Below are positions 17,884-26,575 of a stretch of 64,000 nucleotides of DNA, one piece after another. The notes beneath the pieces were generated by a model. The model saw only the letters and a list, made by a program, of their open reading frames with translations, did not search any database and was not told the origin of the DNA. Positions within the stretch are counted from its first letter, which is position 1. Each line of letters opens with the position of its first letter. A program made the translations under genes and the position numbers. The DNA is from Actinomadura litoris (GTDB lineage: Bacteria; Actinomycetota; Actinomycetes; Streptosporangiales; Streptosporangiaceae), in contig NZ_WOFH01000010.1 in NCBI RefSeq assembly GCF_009733595.1, positions 186,001 to 250,000 of the forward strand, given 5' to 3'.

Positions 17884-19911
17884 GTGGCAGGCCGGATTCG
17901 CAATGAGGACATCGCGCTCGTTCGGGAGCGGTCGTCCATCGACGCCGTGATCGGCGAGTATCTCCAGCTGCGCAGCGCGGGCGGCGGCAACCTCAAGGGC
18001 CTGTGCCCCTTCCACGACGAGAAGTCGCCCTCGTTCAACGTGACGCCCTCGCGCGGCCTGTACTTCTGCTTCGGCTGCGAGGCCGGCGGCGACGTCATCA
18101 AGTTCGTCCAGGAGATCGAGCACCTGTCGTTCTCCGAGGCCGTCGAGCGGCTCGCGGCCCAGGCCGGCATCCAGCTCCGCTACGAGGACGGCGGCGGACG
18201 CGGCCCCCGGCAGGACACCGGGCAGCGCGCCCGGCTGCTGGAGGCGCACAAGGCCGCCGCCGAGTACTACGTGGAGCACCTGTCCTCGCCCGAGGGCGCG
18301 ATCGGCCGCAAGTTCCTGTCCGAGCGGGGGTTCGAGGCGGCCGACGCGGCCCACTTCGGCGTCGGGTTCGCGCCGCGCGAGTGGGAGGGCCTCGTCCGGC
18401 ACCTGCGCGCGCGGGGGTTCGCCGACCGCGACGTCATCGCGGGCGGGCTCGCCAAGGAGGGCAGGCGCGGCCCGATGGACCGGTTCCGCGGCCGGCTGAT
18501 GTGGCCGATCCGCGACCTGAGCGGCGACGTCATCGGCTTCGGCGCGCGCCGCCTCTACGACGACGATGACGGCCCCAAGTACCTGAACACGCCCGAGTCG
18601 CCGCTGTTCCACAAGGGCTCGGTGCTGTACGGGGCCGACCTCGCCAAGAAGGAGATCGCCCGGCGGCGGCAGGCCGTGGTGGTCGAGGGCTACACCGACG
18701 TGATGGCCTGCCACCTGGCCGGCGTCAAGACCGCGATCGCCACGTCCGGCACGGCGTTCGGCGACGACCACATCAAGATCCTGCGCCGGCTCCTGATGGA
18801 CCAGGACGAGTTCCGCGGTGAGGTGATCTTCACCTTCGACGGCGACTCGGCCGGGCAGAAGGCGGCGCTGCGCGCGTTCGCCGACGAGCAGAAGTTCGTC
18901 ACGCAGACGTTCGTCGCCGTCCAGCCGGACGGGCTCGACCCCTGCGACCTGCGGATCCGGCACGGCGACGCGGCGGTGCGCGACCTGGTCGCCTCCCGGC
19001 TGCCGCTGTTTGAGTTCGCGGTGCGCAGCGCGATCGAGCAGCACGACCTCGACACCGCCGAGGGGCGGCTCGGCGCCCTGGACGCCGCCGCCCCCGTCGT
19101 CGCCTCCATCAAGGACCGCGCGCTCCGCCAGATGTACGCGGTCAGCCTCGACCGCTGGCTCGGGATCATGGACGAGCAGTTCGTGCTCGGCCGCGTCCGC
19201 GAACTCGCGGCGCGGCGCCAGAGCCAGGGCCGCGGCCGCGCCGCGAACGGGCGCCCCGGCGACCCCCGCTTCGGAGACGACCGGGCGGGCGGAGCGCGGG
19301 CCGGAGGAGGCCGGCCCGGGAACGGGCAGGCGGCGAACGGCCACGGCGCGGCGGGGCAGGCCGGAAACGGCCGCGGCGCGAACGGGCACGAGGGCGAGGA
19401 GAACGGCGGCGCGGCGGGCCGTCCCGGCTACGACCCGAACGACCCCGAGGTGCAGCGGGAGCGCGAGTTGCTGAAGCTCGCCGTGCAGCGTCCGGCGGCG
19501 CTCGGACCGGGATTCGACGAGGTCCCGGCGGAGGCGTTCCTCGCGCCGCCGCACGCGGCGGTGCGGACGGTGATCGCGGCGGCGGGCGGCGTGACGGCGG
19601 CGGGCGCGGTCGCCGAGTGGGTCGCGCTGCTGCTGGAGCAGGCCCCGAACACGCAGGTCAAGGATCTGATCACGATGCTGGGCGTCGAGCCGGTGCGGTC
19701 CGCCCATGAATCGGATGACCGTTATGCCGTCGAACTGCTGGCCCGAATACAGGAGCGCCAGCTCACCCGAATGATCGCGGACGTGAAGTCTAAACTCCAG
19801 CGGCTGAATCCGGACGAGGCACCGGAGGAGTACGCCCGGCTCTTCGGCGATCTTGTCGCGCGTGAGCAGCAGCGACGGGTGTTGCGGGAACGGGGCCTTG
19901 GGGCACAGTAA
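17884..19911 (+). CDS. dnaG: DNA primase
   Basis: The 675-residue replicative primase makes RNA primers at the fork with the DnaB helicase. The N-terminal CHC2 zinc finger is intact (CPFHDEKSPSF and CFGCEAGGD, residues 40-66). The catalytic core follows, with the TOPRIM motifs VVVEGYTDVMA (about residue 263) and FTFDGDSAGQKAA (about 318). A low-complexity Gly/Asn/Ala-rich linker (about residues 445-520, many NGQ/NGH/NGR blocks) leads to a C-terminal helicase-binding domain. The start GTG agrees with the leaderless -10. A sigma factor gene follows 59 bases on, like the classical dnaG-rpoD arrangement. Confidence 0.96.
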   Translation: MAGRIRNEDIALVRERSSIDAVIGEYLQLRSAGGGNLKGLCPFHDEKSPSFNVTPSRGLYFCFGCEAGGDVIKFVQEIEHLSFSEAVERLAAQAGIQLRYEDGGGRGPRQDTGQRARLLEAHKAAAEYYVEHLSSPEGAIGRKFLSERGFEAADAAHFGVGFAPREWEGLVRHLRARGFADRDVIAGGLAKEGRRGPMDRFRGRLMWPIRDLSGDVIGFGARRLYDDDDGPKYLNTPESPLFHKGSVLYGADLAKKEIARRRQAVVVEGYTDVMACHLAGVKTAIATSGTAFGDDHIKILRRLLMDQDEFRGEVIFTFDGDSAGQKAALRAFADEQKFVTQTFVAVQPDGLDPCDLRIRHGDAAVRDLVASRLPLFEFAVRSAIEQHDLDTAEGRLGALDAAAPVVASIKDRALRQMYAVSLDRWLGIMDEQFVLGRVRELAARRQSQGRGRAANGRPGDPRFGDDRAGGARAGGGRPGNGQAANGHGAAGQAGNGRGANGHEGEENGGAAGRPGYDPNDPEVQRERELLKLAVQRPAALGPGFDEVPAEAFLAPPHAAVRTVIAAAGGVTAAGAVAEWVALLLEQAPNTQVKDLITMLGVEPVRSAHESDDRYAVELLARIQERQLTRMIADVKSKLQRLNPDEAPEEYARLFGDLVAREQQRRVLRERGLGAQ

Positions 19912-19970
19912 GTCAAATGTCCGCAAAATAGGTCCTGTGATCTAGCCCGCATTTGACGCAAACTGTCTGC

Positions 19971-21128
19971 GTGGGCCCTTCGGTGCTGCCTAGCGAGGCG
20001 CCATCGGTTGATCAGGTGGCGGACCTCGTCGCACGCGGCAGAGAGCGCGGCGGTGTGACCGTCGATGACGTCGCTGCCGCGCTCGATCGCTCGGACTTGC
20101 CGGACGACTCCCTGGAAAGGGTCGTCCGGATGCTCGCAGAGCAGGGGGTGGAGGTCCTCGAATCTCAGCAGGAGACCGAGGACGTCGCGCGAGCGGATGA
20201 GGGAGACCTCGGCAAGCGGGCGCCGACCAGCGACCTGGTTCGGATCTACCTGAGAGAGATCGGTCGCGTACCGCTTCTCACGGCAGAAGATGAAGTAGAA
20301 CTCGCGAAATCGATCGAGGCGGGGCTGTTCGCCGAGGAGAAGATGGCGCAGGTCGCGATCCTCTCCCGGGGCGAGCGCATCGACCTCGAACTGCTCGCCC
20401 GCGACGGAGTGCGGGCGAAGCAACGCCTGATCGAGGCCAACCTGCGGCTGGTGGTCTCGATCGCGAAACGCTATGTGGGCCGGGGAATGCTCTTCCTCGA
20501 CCTCATCCAGGAGGGAAATCTCGGGCTGATCCGTGCGGTCGAGAAGTTCGACTACACGAAGGGGTTCAAGTTCTCCACCTACGCCACCTGGTGGATCCGG
20601 CAGGCGATCACCCGGGCGATCGCCGACCAGGCGCGGACCATCCGCATCCCGGTGCACATGGTGGAGACGATCAACAAGCTGGTCCGCGTGCAGCGCCAGC
20701 TCCACCAGGACCTCGGCCGCGAGCCGACCCCGGAGGAGATCGGCCTGGAGATGGGGCTCTCGCCCGTCCGGGTCGTGGAGATCCAGCGGATCGCGCAGGA
20801 GCCGGTGTCGCTCCAGTCGCCGATCGGCGAGGAGGACTCCGACCTCGGCGACTTCATCGAGGACGCGGACGCCGTCGTGCCGATCGAGGCGGCGGCGTTC
20901 ATCCTGCTCCAGGACCAGCTGGAGGACATCCTCGGCACGCTGTCGGAACGGGAGCAGCGCATCATCCAGCTGCGCTTCGGCCTGACCGACGGGCACCCCC
21001 GCACGCTGGAGGAGGTCGGCAGGGAGTTCGGCGTCACGCGCGAGCGGATCCGCCAGATCGAGTCGAAGACCCTGGCGAAGCTGCGGCACCCCTCACGCGC
21101 GCAGATGCTCAGGGAGTACCTGGATTGA
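19971..21128 (+). CDS. Primary-type sigma-70 factor (RpoD/SigA/HrdB-like)
   Basis: The 385-residue protein has region 1.1-like N-terminal sequence and region 1.2 (DLVRIYLREIGRVPLLTAEDEVELAKSIE). Regions 2.1-2.4 are complete (RLIEANLRLVVSIAKRYVGRGM to STYATWWIRQAITRAI), as are 3 and 4.2 (TLEEVGREFGVTRERIRQIESKTLAKLRHP). The completeness suits a housekeeping or close group 2 sigma factor; which of the two cannot be told here. The GTG at 19971 is chosen; a TTG at 19953 is in frame, but its TTGACG may belong to a promoter. The dnaG neighbour supports a primary sigma role. Confidence 0.92.
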   Translation: MGPSVLPSEAPSVDQVADLVARGRERGGVTVDDVAAALDRSDLPDDSLERVVRMLAEQGVEVLESQQETEDVARADEGDLGKRAPTSDLVRIYLREIGRVPLLTAEDEVELAKSIEAGLFAEEKMAQVAILSRGERIDLELLARDGVRAKQRLIEANLRLVVSIAKRYVGRGMLFLDLIQEGNLGLIRAVEKFDYTKGFKFSTYATWWIRQAITRAIADQARTIRIPVHMVETINKLVRVQRQLHQDLGREPTPEEIGLEMGLSPVRVVEIQRIAQEPVSLQSPIGEEDSDLGDFIEDADAVVPIEAAAFILLQDQLEDILGTLSEREQRIIQLRFGLTDGHPRTLEEVGREFGVTRERIRQIESKTLAKLRHPSRAQMLREYLD

Positions 21129-21267
21129 ACCCCTGGCCGGGCGCCGGCTCGACGGTGGTCCTTCCGGCCGCCCGCCGGGAGGACCACGACGGTCGGTGCC
21201 GCGTGCCCGGGGGTGACGGCCGGGTGTCGCGGCCCCAACTGTCCGCCCGGTGGATTACCGTGGTCGC

Positions 21268-21780
21268 ATGCTGATCGTGACGACTGACGGCGTGGCCGGA
21301 TACGAGATCCGCAGCGTGCTCGGCGAGGTCCTGGGGACGGCCGTCCAGACCGATCAGGGCAGGGGCGGGCACGGGCAGCACGGGCAGCCCGGCAGCAGCG
21401 CGACGTTCCGGGTGACGGGCGAGCAGCCGTCGGCCGGGCTGGCGGCGGCGCGCCGCGAGGCGGTCGACCGGCTCGGCGAGGAGGCGCGCCGCAAGGGCGC
21501 GAACACGGTCGTCGGCATGCGCTTCGACACGGCCGCGGTCGGCGGCGGATACGAGGTGTGCGCCTACGGGACGGCCGTCTGGGCCGAACCCGCCGCGCAG
21601 GGCCGCGACCACATGCAGCAGATGCCGCAGCAGCAGCCCCCCTACCAGGGCCACCAGCAGGGCCACCAGCAGGGTCACCAGCAGGGCCACCCGCAGTCTC
21701 CTCAGCAAGGGCACCAGCCGGGCGGCCCGCCGATGGCCGCGCGCAACCTGACGATGGGGCTGCACGACCGTCCCCGCTGA
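21268..21780 (+). CDS. YbjQ/UPF0145-like protein with His/Gln-rich repeat tail
   Basis: The 170-residue protein has a YbjQ-type domain (MLIVTTDGVAGYEIRSVLGEVLGTAV and later EEARRKGANTVVGMRFDTA with YEVCAYGTAV), a small oligomeric fold often labelled heavy-metal-binding. Two insertions are rich in Gly and His. The C-terminal tail after residue 120 carries repeated GHQQ units (GHQQGHQQGHQQGHPQ), a potential metal-binding or disordered segment. The function is unknown. The next gene downstream is an iron-uptake operon, so metal handling is a fair guess, but no shared operator was seen here. Confidence 0.72.
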   Translation: MLIVTTDGVAGYEIRSVLGEVLGTAVQTDQGRGGHGQHGQPGSSATFRVTGEQPSAGLAAARREAVDRLGEEARRKGANTVVGMRFDTAAVGGGYEVCAYGTAVWAEPAAQGRDHMQQMPQQQPPYQGHQQGHQQGHQQGHPQSPQQGHQPGGPPMAARNLTMGLHDRPR

Positions 21781-21861
21781 CCCTCGCGTCCCAGCTCACG
21801 GCCCCGCCGTGATCGGCTCGGGGGTGGGATGACTCACTGTCGCGGGGGCGACTTGACGGAC

Positions 21862-21880
21862 TGAGGTTAGCTTTGGCTAA
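21862..21880 (+). promoter_or_regulatory. Partial DtxR/IdeR box upstream of efeO
   Basis: TGAGGTTAGCTTTGGCTAA keeps the left half (AGGTTAG) of the iron box and a weaker right half. It is adjacent to a better box. Confidence 0.5.
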
Positions 21881-21881
21881 T

Positions 21882-21898
21882 TTAGGCGAGCCTAACCA
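21882..21898 (+). promoter_or_regulatory. DtxR/IdeR iron box upstream of efeO
   Basis: TTAGGCGAGCCTAACCA is close to the consensus TTAGGTTAGGCTAACCTAA for iron-dependent repressors. It lies 23 bases before the efeO start, so iron repression of efeOB is expected. Confidence 0.8.
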
Positions 21899-21921
21899 AT
21901 TTGCCCGCCCTGGAGCCCCCC

Positions 21922-23100
21922 ATGCGTCCTGTCCCCGTGCGTAGTGCCCCGGTACGTCGCGTCCCGGCGCGCCGCGCCTCCGCGCTCGCCATCGCCGGTG
22001 TCGCCGCCGTGTCGATGTCCCTCCTTTCGGCGTGCGGCGGTGACGACGGCGAGGCCGAGGCGACCGACTCCATCGCCGTCACCGCCACCGACGACTCCTG
22101 CGAGGTGGCGAAGAAGGACCTCCCGGCGGGCAAGACGACCTTCAAGGTCTCCAACAAGGGGTCGAAGGTCAACGAGTTCGAGGTGCTCAAGCCCGACGGC
22201 AAGATCCTCGCCGAGCGCGAGAACATCGGCCCCGGCACCAAGGTCGACTTCGTCGTGAGCCTCCCGGCGGGCACCTACAAGCTGCTGTGCAGCGCGGGGC
22301 AGACCGGCAAGGGCCCCTCGCAGGACATCACGGTCAGCGGCCAGGCGAACGGGACCGGCGACCAGCGGCTCACCAAGGCCGCCGCCGACTACAAGACCTA
22401 CGTCATCGCCCAGGTCGACGACACGATCGCCAAGACGCGGCTGTTCGTGGACGCGGTGAAGAAGAACGACGTGGACAAGGCCAAGGAGCTGTACGCGCCG
22501 TCCCGCGTCGGCTGGGAGGCGATCGAGCCCGTCGCGGAGAAGTTCGGCGACATCGACCCGAAGGTCGACGCGCGCGAGGCCGACCTCAGCCCGGCGGAGA
22601 AGAAGGACTGGTCCGGCTGGCACCTGCTGGAGAAGGCGCTCTGGAAGGACGGCTCGGTCAAGGGCAAGGAGGAGTACGGCGACCGGCTGCTGGCCGACCT
22701 CGCCGTCCTGAAGGGGCGGCTGCCCGGCCTGACCCTCGACCCGGTCAACGACATGGCCGCCGGCGCCAAGGAGCTGCTGGACGAGGTCGCGACCGGCAAG
22801 GTCACCGGTGAGGAGGAGACCTTCAGCCACACCGACCTCGTCGACTTCAAGGCCAACGTGGACGGCGCGCGGAAGGTGTACGAGCTGCTCAAGCCGGTCG
22901 TCCAGGAGAAGGACGCGCAGCTCGCCAAGGACCTCGACGACAACTTCGGCGCGGTCGAGACGCTGTTGGAGAAGTATGAGAAGGGCGACGGCTACGTCTC
23001 CTACGACAAGGTCGGCAAGGACGACCGCAAGAAGCTCGCCGACGCCGTGAACGCGCTCGGCGAGCCGCTCTCCAAGCTCGCGGGGGCGGTGGCGAAATGA
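21922..23100 (+). CDS. efeO: EfeO iron-uptake lipoprotein (cupredoxin plus imelysin/M75 domain)
   Basis: The 392-residue protein has a signal peptide with lipobox LLSAC (Cys about residue 40), so it is predicted to be a lipid-anchored extracytoplasmic protein. A cupredoxin-like domain (about residues 55-130, FKVSNKGSKVNEFEVLKPDGK) precedes the M75/imelysin domain with the metal-site motif GWHLLEKALW (HxxE). EfeO is thought to bind ferrous or ferric iron and pass it with EfeB to the EfeU permease. No efeU is adjacent here. It overlaps efeB by four bases and is preceded by two iron boxes. Confidence 0.93.
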   Translation: MRPVPVRSAPVRRVPARRASALAIAGVAAVSMSLLSACGGDDGEAEATDSIAVTATDDSCEVAKKDLPAGKTTFKVSNKGSKVNEFEVLKPDGKILAERENIGPGTKVDFVVSLPAGTYKLLCSAGQTGKGPSQDITVSGQANGTGDQRLTKAAADYKTYVIAQVDDTIAKTRLFVDAVKKNDVDKAKELYAPSRVGWEAIEPVAEKFGDIDPKVDAREADLSPAEKKDWSGWHLLEKALWKDGSVKGKEEYGDRLLADLAVLKGRLPGLTLDPVNDMAAGAKELLDEVATGKVTGEEETFSHTDLVDFKANVDGARKVYELLKPVVQEKDAQLAKDLDDNFGAVETLLEKYEKGDGYVSYDKVGKDDRKKLADAVNALGEPLSKLAGAVAK

Positions 23101-24404
23101 CCGGCGCCGGTCCCGGGGACCGTCCCGAGGGGCAGGACGCGGCGATGCCCGTGACCGAACCCGCGGACGGGGCCGCGGTGTCGCGGATGTCGCGGCGGCG
23201 GATGCTCGGGTTCGGCGGCGCGAGCCTGCTCGTCGGCGCCGCCGCCGGGGCCGGGCTCGACCGGGTCGCGGTCGCCGAGGAGGACGACGACCCGGCGGCC
23301 GGCGGCGCCGTCCCCTTCCACGGCGCCCACCAGGCGGGCATCGCCACCCCCGTCCAGGACCGGCTGCACTTCGCGGCGTTCGACGTGACCACCGGCGACC
23401 GCGCGAAGCTCGTCCGGATGCTGAAGGACTGGACGGCGGCCGCCGCCGCGATGACGGCGGGCCGCCCGGTCGGGCAGGGCGCGACCGGCGGGCCCGCGGT
23501 GGCGCCGCCCGACGACACCGGCGAGGCCGAGGGGCTGCCGCCGTCCCGGCTCACGCTGACGATCGGCTTCGGCCCCTCCCTGTTCGCCAAGGACGGCAAG
23601 GACCGGTTCGGGATCGGCGCGCGGCGCCCGCCCGCGCTCGTCGACCTGCCGCACTTCCCCGGCGACAACCTCGACCCCGCGCGCAGCGGCGGCGACATCG
23701 CCGTGCAGGCGTGCGCGGACGACCCGCAGGTCGCGGTGCACGCGATCCGGAACCTGGCGCGCATCGGGTTCGGGGTCGTCGCGGTCCGCTGGTCGCAGCT
23801 CGGGTTCGGCAAGACGTCCTCGACGACGCCGGACGCGCAGACCCCGCGCAACCTGTTCGGCTTCAAGGACGGCACCGAGAACATCGCCGGGACCGACGAC
23901 GCCCTGCTCGGCAAGCACGTCTGGGCGTCCGGAGGCGACGGCTCCGACTGGATGGCGGGCGGCTCCTACCTCGTCGCGCGCCGCATCCGCATGCACATCG
24001 AGACATGGGACCGCACGTCCCTGCGCGAGCAGGAGGACATCTTCGGCCGCAGCAAGGGCGAGGGGGCCCCGGCGGGCGCGCGCAAGGAGCGCGACGCGAT
24101 CGTCCTGTCGCGGATGAAGCCCGACGCGCACGTCCGCCTCGCCCACCCCGACTCCAACGGCGGGACGCGCATCCTGCGGCGCGGCTACTCCTTCACCGAC
24201 GGCTCCGACGGCCTGGGACGCCTGGAGGCGGGCCTGTTCTTCATCGCCTTCCAGCGCGACCCGCGCACGGGGTTCATCCGCGTGCAGCAGTCCCTGGCCA
24301 CGGACGCGATGAACGAGTACGTCCAGCACGTGGGCTCCGGCGTCTTCGCCTGCCCCCCGGGCGTCAAGGAAGGCGGCTACTGGGGCGAGACCCTGTTCGG
24401 ATAG
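23097..24404 (+). CDS. efeB: EfeB, Tat-exported DyP-type heme peroxidase
   Basis: The 435-residue protein has a twin-arginine signal (SRRRMLGFGGASLLVGAAAGAG near residues 32-53) and a dye-decolourising peroxidase domain with the GFKDGTENI motif (about residue 258), whose Asp is the distal catalytic residue. A proximal His lies in the later half. In EfeUOB systems it oxidises ferrous iron or acts on heme at low pH. The start overlaps the end of efeO (ATGA), so the two are co-translated. The gene is convergent to the next gene with only 3 bases between. Confidence 0.93.
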   Translation: MTGAGPGDRPEGQDAAMPVTEPADGAAVSRMSRRRMLGFGGASLLVGAAAGAGLDRVAVAEEDDDPAAGGAVPFHGAHQAGIATPVQDRLHFAAFDVTTGDRAKLVRMLKDWTAAAAAMTAGRPVGQGATGGPAVAPPDDTGEAEGLPPSRLTLTIGFGPSLFAKDGKDRFGIGARRPPALVDLPHFPGDNLDPARSGGDIAVQACADDPQVAVHAIRNLARIGFGVVAVRWSQLGFGKTSSTTPDAQTPRNLFGFKDGTENIAGTDDALLGKHVWASGGDGSDWMAGGSYLVARRIRMHIETWDRTSLREQEDIFGRSKGEGAPAGARKERDAIVLSRMKPDAHVRLAHPDSNGGTRILRRGYSFTDGSDGLGRLEAGLFFIAFQRDPRTGFIRVQQSLATDAMNEYVQHVGSGVFACPPGVKEGGYWGETLFG

Positions 24405-24407
24405 CCC

Positions 24408-25652
24408 CTAGGAACCCGCTCGTTCCGCGCGGATGCGGGTGACGACGTCACCGGCGGCGGTCTTGATGGCGTCCAGCTCCCGCAGGTAGGCCCAGTAATC
24501 GGGGTGGGCTCCGGTGAGCGTCCCGGGGGCCCGCTCCAGCCGTTCGACGAGCGAGTCGAGGACGCGGGCGTGCCGCGGCGCGGCGCCGCCGGGCTGCGCC
24601 ATGGCGAGGCGCTGCGCGTCGCGGACGGCGAACCGCACCGACTCCACCGGCGCCGCGGGGTCGGCGGCGACGGCCTCCAGCTCGGCGACGCGGCCCGTGA
24701 CCTGCCCGGCGCGGCGGTCGGCGGCGTTCAGCTCGGTGCGCGCGGCGGTGAGCGCCTGCTGCGCCTGCTTCCACTCGGCGCGGGAGACGTGCGCGGACGC
24801 CTCGTTCAGCCGCTCGCGGGCCCGCGTGACCCCCGACTCGATGGCCTCGGGCGCGCCGCGCAGGTCCTGCCAGCACGCCTGCGAGTAGCCGCGCAGCAGC
24901 GTCTTCATCGCCCGCCTGACGGGCTCCATGCGGCCCGCGACGACGTCCACCCTGGTCCGCACGGACGCGAGCGAGTTGCGGACCTTCCCGGCCATCCGCG
25001 GCAGCTCCGCGGCGGCCTCCCGGGCGGCCTCGGCGATCGCGCGGGTCTCCTCGGCCGCGCGCAGCGCGCCGTCGAGGCCGAGCCCGCCGAGCCCCTGCGC
25101 GCCGAGCCGGGCCAGGCCCTGCTTCGCGCGGGCCAGCTCCGCCTCGGGGTCGGAGGCGTCCATCCCGGCCTCCCTGGCGGCGGCCACGGCGGCCTCGGCG
25201 GCGGCGACGGCGTCGCGGGCGGCGGCCAGGCGGGGCGGAAGCCGGTCGAGCGCGGCCTCCAGGCGCGCCATCCCCGGCGCGAGGCGCTCGGCGAACCCGT
25301 TCAGGTCGCGCGCGACCTGCTGCAACCGCTCGGTGGACGCGACGAACGCGCGCCGGGCGGCGTCGTACTCGGCGGCCGTCCGCTCCTGGTCGTCGAGGTC
25401 GTGGGCGTCCAGGACGGAGATGTAGGCCACCGAGGCGGCGTCGGCGGACTCGGCGAGCGCGGTGAACTCCCGCCGCGCCGGGGCCGCCGCGGCCGCGTCG
25501 AGGTCCTCGAAGACGGTGACCCGGCCGTCGAGGTACTTCTGCGCCTGGTCCATGTCGTAGAAGGCGGCGGCGGCCGCCTCGCGCGCCTCGATCGCGGCGG
25601 CCGCCGCCTGCGCGCCCCGGCCACGCCGCCGCTGGTCGCCCGGTCCCCGCAA
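24408..25652 (-). CDS. Ala/Glu-rich coiled-coil protein divergent to terD
   Basis: The 414-residue protein has no signal or membrane segment. Most of it (about residues 20-390) is alpha-helical and heptad-rich, with repeated Ala/Arg/Glu runs, and ends in YLRELDAIKTAAGDVVTRI. I do not recognise a catalytic domain. The TTG start at 25652 is chosen because AGGAGG precedes it at good spacing; no better ATG or GTG exists in frame. The gene is divergent to the first terD gene, and comparable long coiled-coil proteins often accompany Ter loci, so a role in the same stress response is likely but unproven. Confidence 0.6.
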   Translation of the reverse strand: MRGPGDQRRRGRGAQAAAAAIEAREAAAAAFYDMDQAQKYLDGRVTVFEDLDAAAAAPARREFTALAESADAASVAYISVLDAHDLDDQERTAAEYDAARRAFVASTERLQQVARDLNGFAERLAPGMARLEAALDRLPPRLAAARDAVAAAEAAVAAAREAGMDASDPEAELARAKQGLARLGAQGLGGLGLDGALRAAEETRAIAEAAREAAAELPRMAGKVRNSLASVRTRVDVVAGRMEPVRRAMKTLLRGYSQACWQDLRGAPEAIESGVTRARERLNEASAHVSRAEWKQAQQALTAARTELNAADRRAGQVTGRVAELEAVAADPAAPVESVRFAVRDAQRLAMAQPGGAAPRHARVLDSLVERLERAPGTLTGAHPDYWAYLRELDAIKTAAGDVVTRIRAERAGS

Positions 25653-25772
25653 GACCGCCCCCCTCCTTCGCCTCGTGCCCAGTCTGGCGCAGTCGGAGCG
25701 CTTTCGCGTACCCCGGCCCCGGCCGTGTGACGAGCCCCCCTGAGGTAATGCCTTCGCAACGTAGGGAACGGA

Positions 25773-25786
25773 TAGCATCACTGCTA
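25773..25786. promoter_or_regulatory. Inverted repeat in the terD/coiled-coil divergent promoter region
   Basis: TAGCA-TCAC-TGCTA is a perfect short dyad in the AT-richer part of the 193-base divergent region, 60 bases before terD. It is a candidate regulator site; no regulator gene is adjacent. Confidence 0.35.
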
Positions 25787-25845
25787 CGTCGATATAGCGT
25801 GACGCCCGGGGCGTCCGATACGGCATGCGATCTTGGAGGAACACA

Positions 25846-26421
25846 GTGGGCGTCAGTCTCAGCAAGGGCGGCAATGTCTCGCTCACCAAGCAGGCACCGG
25901 GGCTGAGCGCGGTGACCGTCGGCCTCGGCTGGGACCTGCGGACCACGACCGGCACCGACTTCGACCTGGACGCCTCCGCCCTGGTGCTGGACGCCGCCGG
26001 GAAGATCCTCACCGACCAGCACTTCGTGTTCTTCAACAACCTGCGCACCCCGGACGGCGGCGTCGAGCACACCGGCGACAACACCACCGGCGAGGGCGAG
26101 GGCGACGACGAGCAGCTCAAGGTGAACTTCGGCGCGCTGCCCGCCACCGCCGAGCGGGTCGCGTTCGCGGTGTCGATCTACGACGCCGACACCCGCGGCC
26201 AGAACTTCGGGCAGGTCCGCAACGCCTACATCCGCGTCCTGAACCAGAGCGACGGGGCGGAGATGGCGCGCTACGACCTGTCCGAGGACGCCTCGATGGA
26301 GACCGCGATGGTCTTCGGCGAGCTGTACCGGTCGGGCGCGGAGTGGAAGTTCCGCGCCGTCGGCCAGGGCTACGCCTCGGGCCTGGCCGGGATCGCCACC
26401 GACTTCGGCGTCAACCTCTGA
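25846..26421 (+). CDS. terD: TerD family protein (first copy)
   Basis: The 191-residue cytoplasmic TerD/CABP protein begins VGVSLSKGGNVSLTK. Acidic calcium-binding loops are visible (TDFDLDASALVLD and EGEGDDEQL), and the family core HFVFFNNLRTPDGGVEHTGDN is intact. TerD proteins bind Ca2+ and act in stress, tellurite and phage-resistance loci with TerC membrane partners. The GTG at 25846 has GGAGGA upstream. A large GC hairpin (26428-26465) follows the gene, then the second terD copy; the two proteins are about three-quarters identical. Confidence 0.92.
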   Translation: MGVSLSKGGNVSLTKQAPGLSAVTVGLGWDLRTTTGTDFDLDASALVLDAAGKILTDQHFVFFNNLRTPDGGVEHTGDNTTGEGEGDDEQLKVNFGALPATAERVAFAVSIYDADTRGQNFGQVRNAYIRVLNQSDGAEMARYDLSEDASMETAMVFGELYRSGAEWKFRAVGQGYASGLAGIATDFGVNL

Positions 26422-26427
26422 CCCCGC

Positions 26428-26465
26428 GTCCGGCCGGGCCCGCGTCCGGGCGGGCCGGCCCGGAC
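26428..26465. terminator. GC-rich hairpin after the first terD gene
   Basis: GTCCGGCCGGGCCCGC and GGCGGGCCGGCCCGGAC can pair with one bulge on each side. It has no T-run and may attenuate rather than stop transcription into the second terD gene. Confidence 0.4.
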
Positions 26466-26473
26466 GCCCCTCG

Positions 26474-26517
26474 CATCCGTCCAGCATCCGTCCAGCACCC
26501 ATCCATCACCCGTCCAT
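26474..26517 (+). repeat. Four 11-base direct repeats upstream of the second terD gene
   Basis: CATCCGTCCAG occurs twice (26474-26484 and 26485-26495), followed by the variants CACCCATCCAT (26496-26506) and CACCCGTCCAT (26507-26517). The 11-base period equals about one helical turn. The block ends 58 bases before the terD start. Confidence 0.7.
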
Positions 26518-26575
26518 CACCGAACACGATCCGATCGTCCTCACCGGACCCCACCACGGGAAGGGAGTGGCCCGA

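Noticed and set aside
17791..19926. Minus-strand extension upstream of the glycolipid-binding-like protein across dnaG
   Set aside because: Only the last 205 codons match a protein; upstream is the antisense of dnaG.
19953..19970. TTG start for the sigma factor
   Set aside because: TTGACG may be a promoter element; GTG at 19971 is at least as plausible. Kept as an alternative only.
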